From Pipra filicauda (taxonomy: Eukaryota > Chordata > Aves > Passeriformes > Pipridae), in NCBI RefSeq assembly GCF_003945595.2, contig NW_024105098.1:496001-560000 (forward strand): a stretch of DNA of 64,000 nt, read 5' to 3'. Positions 56,039-64,000 of this stretch are shown here, piece by piece. Position 1 is the stretch's first letter. Each line of letters begins with the position of its first letter. The translations under genes were made by a program, and so were the position numbers. The notes below the pieces were generated by a model that saw only the letters and a list, made by a program, of their open reading frames with translations, was not told the origin of the DNA and ran no database searches.

Positions 56039-59000
56039 CTGGGTGGCCCTGTATTTGCTCAGTGAATTAGTTTAGTATTCTCTATGTATTCCCAAATACA
56101 TTTATGCCTCAAAACGTGTGAAAGCTGGTCAGCTTTGAAAGGGGTATTTGTGGGAACAGGAAGGGGGAAGCTGATAAGGATGTGTGGAGAAATGGTATAC
56201 AAAAATTAACTTCAAAGTTCAAATTGTGCCAGGAGTATAATGAACTAGAAGAAAATAGCCATTAATTGGCAACATTACTGTCCAGAATCAAAGTATGAGC
56301 TGACCTGGGCGTGATGTTGGAAAAAATCTTGCTGTTGCTTCTGATTGTGTACAATAAGGAAAAAATCGATTCTTTTGCTTAAATCCTGTTGATGGACTCT
56401 CAAATGAAAACAAAGTTTGGCACTTTGCTTCAAATAGGAAATTGTGTGTTACTGCACTGGATTACACAGTGTCCTGTAATATTTGTTTGTGTATTTCTCC
56501 TCACACTGCCAATACAAGGGGACCTTCAGCTATAGACATGCTGAATTCTGACATGTAGTTGATAAGGAAGATATTAAGAAGAGCCTGTTGAGGCACTGGT
56601 TTGCCCCAACAAAAGACCAAGTAGGATACTGGTAACTTAAATGGGGTATATTGCTCTGACTGGAGTAGAGGTCTTTGGAAAAAAATGCTCTAGTTTCAGT
56701 TGATAACTGATTCTGTACCAACCCCCTTCACTTCTGAAGCTGCTTTGTTTAGAACCTTCACTTGGTGTGTATATACACTCACCTGTATGTGCACACACTC
56801 TTTTTTCATAGATTAGACACGTGTTATATGCAAACGTGACACGGTGAGGATGTTATGTGGATAAAAGCAGAATATTTGAGGCAATTAGAAGAAGGTGGTC
56901 CTGAGCAGCTGGGTACACAAAACTTTATGCAGAGTTTGTAACTGCAGGTGGAAGGCTTTTTGTGATAGAGGCAGTGATCTCAACAGTTGAAAAAACCAGA
57001 CTGTAAATCCTTCATTTTCCTAATCCTGTGTCATGATGTTGTAGTTGTGATGCCACTTAACTGTCTTGTCATAATCATGAATGTGGAAGGGTCCTTAGGC
57101 ATGAAGAGGTGTAATTAACATGTTTATGCCTTTAGTCACATTTTAAACAGTGATTTTTGCTGATGTGGATTACATGTTAAGTCTGTGTTGTTTATGCTAA
57201 TTTAAGATAGACACTGATTGCAGTAGTTTTAGGTGTGTCCAATCTAAATTGAGCCACATGATAGCTAATGCCTTCTTTACCAATGATGGTAATAGAGAAA
57301 CTTTCTTCTGGAGATTTTTCTGGAGCAAGAAAACAAAGTATTAACTTTTTGCTTTGCAGTATTTCCCTAGAACGGGGGTTTTATATAATGTTGATCAGCA
57401 AATACAGCTGATCAAAGTGGTTTTGGAGGCCCCAGCGTATAGCTTTGACTGCATTCTTGGTCTCAGTTCTTGAACTTTATTTTTTGCATTGCCTATAAGA
57501 GAGTACAGATGTGTGGATGCATGGTTTTGAAAAATTATCTTTTTCCCTCTGGTTTGAAGTAACGATTGGTATAAGAAAGTGTCTTATTCAGACTTGAGGG
57601 AGAGTTGTATGTTTAATGCCAGCTTGTTGTGTTCATTCAAAGAAGCCACTTCCTCTTTTAATTTTACCTTTGAGATTTAACACTCGAAACTTTCTGTACG
57701 AGTTTGTTCCTTCTGCCAACCCGTGAGAGAATCCGAGGTAGTGTTAGAGGCGCTTGACGCAATTCCTGCCTGAGAAAATTTGGATACTTTTTTCATGCTC
57801 CAGGCAAGCTTAATGTTGTAGGACCTGTGTTACAGTTGTGGTCTGGAGTCGAGTGTGTGGAGGCAGATGTGGTGTCTGATTAGACCACTTGGTATTGGGC
57901 AGCTTCCAGGTAAATGAGCCTTTCAGCTGCGGGGTAAAGGGTTATTTTTTGTCCACTGGGCGCTCTCTCTCTCCTCCTCTCCTCCCAGTTACCACTTTGG
58001 TCTCATGAGATGCTCTCCCTGCCGAAGGGGTTATGTTTCCTTACCTAATTTAAGGAAACCTGCTGTTTTAGTTTGGACCTGTCTATCTTGAATGGAGAAT
58101 AGCTGTAATGGCTTTAGTTTGGTTTCCCCCTTGTCTGTGGAAGCTGTTTGTGTAGCAAGCAGCCAGCCAGGTGTTGTGGCTGGCTTGGCTTGTAGCTGGC
58201 TTGTCGCCCTTTGTTAGCAGGGGAGAGGAGTGTGAGCTCCCAAGTTTGCCAAGCTAATTCCTGCCCTGTGCCCAGCAAACTGCCTGATGGTTATTTAAAG
58301 GGCAGCCTGCTCCCTGTAGTTAGAAAGAACCTCTTGAAAAGAATCAAACTATGCACTGCTTTTAAACCCCCTCATGTGTCTGGCATTTCTGTCTTAGCTT
58401 TATTTTGCTATTTAAAAAATGGAAATGTTTTTCAACTACTGGGATCCAAAAATAAAGCAAGATTTTTAAATCTGGCAGTGAAACAACTTTCCAACTCTTT
58501 CAAATTGAGGATATGAGTACTTTAACTAATTAGGAAAGTACATTAATGAATTTACAAACAGATTATGCCATTTTTTTTAAAGAAATCTGCTATTTTATTT
58601 CCTTTCTCTTTATTAAGTACATTTTGCTTCTGTGTAAACACTTAAACCTTTGTGCAAAGGGGAGTTTCTCGGCCATTTTGCATTCCCTTGATGACAGGGC
58701 CAGTTTATTTTGGTTTAAAATGTTTTTCAAACCGAGTATAGGATGTGGGGGAGAATACATTCAAAATGAAGTTTGAGCTTTTGTTGCTTCAGTGTGTGTC
58801 ACTACTTAGTCTGAGGTCAGTATATACTTGAAAGACTGTATATTGTAGTTCTCAGCTCTGAAGAGGTTGCCATGATCTCCTAATGTAAGGATTTCATAGA
58901 CTGAAAAATCAGATTTTACACTCATTTCCCTCTGTCAGAAAAACTCTGAATATTGGAATTTTCTCCCTGCCCCTCCACTTCCTTAACATTCTCAGTGAAT

Positions 59001-59551
59001 TTTGTTGTGGGGGAAATGATGTTCAATTACATTTATCAAACCTTGATAAAGATGTAATTTACTTTGCAGTAATGGAATTGAAAATATACCTACAGGTAGA
59101 ATGTGATCTGTGGGCCATTTACTAGAAGTTAAGTAGAGGAAATGTAGTTTTGGTTTTAGGTCCTAGAAAAAGATGTTGAGTCAGCCTTTGGAAACTTTTT
59201 GCCTTGTCAATAGTTAAATGAATTTGTAACTGATGTGATATTTCCTGGTTTTTATATTGAATCTGAAATATTGTCTGTTGAAGGCTCTTGCCATTTCTTG
59301 CATTTATTTATGCTGTTTCACCAAGGACATTCTTTTCTTGTACATTTTTAGTTTAGGGATGGTAATGCGAACTTACTAGTGATGTGTTTCAATACAGAAT
59401 TCCTCTTGATAGAGAGAGAAAAAAGGTACTTACCTACTTTAATGTTGGCGTTACGAGGCACAGGGCAGGAAAAACAATTCCTCAGAGAATCCTGCAAATG
59501 TTTGTTTGCCGAGAAATGGGGCTTTCCAAAGCTGTTTGTCATCCTTGTGAA

Positions 59552-63883
<4,332 letters not shown>

Positions 63884-64000
63884 GTAAATTAATCTGTAAA
63901 AATTTCTATGTAGTTCCTTGAGGTCTTGGAGCATGTTCTAGGAACACATCTTCATCCTACTCATCGTGGGTCTATGGTCTGAGTGGTAGTGGGAGTCTTA

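Noticed and set aside
58211..58516. 101-codon open frame in WDR33 intron 1
   Set aside because: No homology recognised and no gene context; the sequence is better explained as regulatory or neutral intron.

Overview
The window is nuclear DNA from a vertebrate, almost certainly a bird. Every dispersed repeat I can place is a CR1-type LINE fragment with the avian 3' tail (GGTCCCTTCCAACCC, ending in TGATTCTATG-like sequence). There is also one solo LTR, and no mammalian SINE or L1 sequence. CpG-island promoters and short intergenic gaps fit a bird genome. I cannot resolve the species; a neoavian or passerine bird is a guess.

Four protein-coding genes lie head to tail on the + strand: SAP130 (C-terminal 786 codons, 1-13197), AMMECR1L (complete, coding 18507-27998), POLR2D (complete, coding 36387-39903) and WDR33 (first 158 codons, coding 60707-63883, continuing beyond the window). 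From memory, the same four genes sit together in the same order and relative orientation on human chromosome 2q14.3. All coding exons were placed by reading the translated peptides against remembered family sequences and requiring AG/GT boundaries with continuous phase. The exon sums are exact multiples of three: 2361 nt for SAP130 in the window, 933 nt for AMMECR1L, 429 nt for POLR2D and 474 nt for WDR33 in the window.

Layout: 1-14000 SAP130 exons and 3'UTR; 14000-15700 intergenic with one CR1 tail; 15700-16830 AMMECR1L CpG island with three CACGTG E-boxes; 16830-28610 AMMECR1L; 28610-35330 a gene-free AT-rich stretch, part of which may be extended AMMECR1L 3'UTR; 35330-36460 a CR1 fragment, a GC-box minisatellite and the POLR2D promoter; 36387-40460 POLR2D; 41070-41960 a CR1 fragment and the WDR33 CpG island with NRF-1-type sites; 41685-60686 the 19-kb first intron of WDR33, holding a CR1 copy, a solo LTR and a 33-copy minisatellite that runs up to the splice acceptor; 60687-64000 the first four coding exons of WDR33.

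Three of the genes act in nuclear gene expression. SAP130 is a SIN3-HDAC corepressor subunit, POLR2D is the RPB4 subunit of RNA polymerase II, and WDR33 is the CPSF subunit that recognises AAUAAA. AMMECR1L is a conserved protein whose biochemical role is not established. I see no undescribed gene system. The most interesting signals are regulatory or structural: the minisatellite that appears to supply the WDR33 branch point, a candidate alternative terminal exon in WDR33 with its own AATAAA, the GC-box repeat array before POLR2D, and paired TCACGTGA boxes before AMMECR1L.
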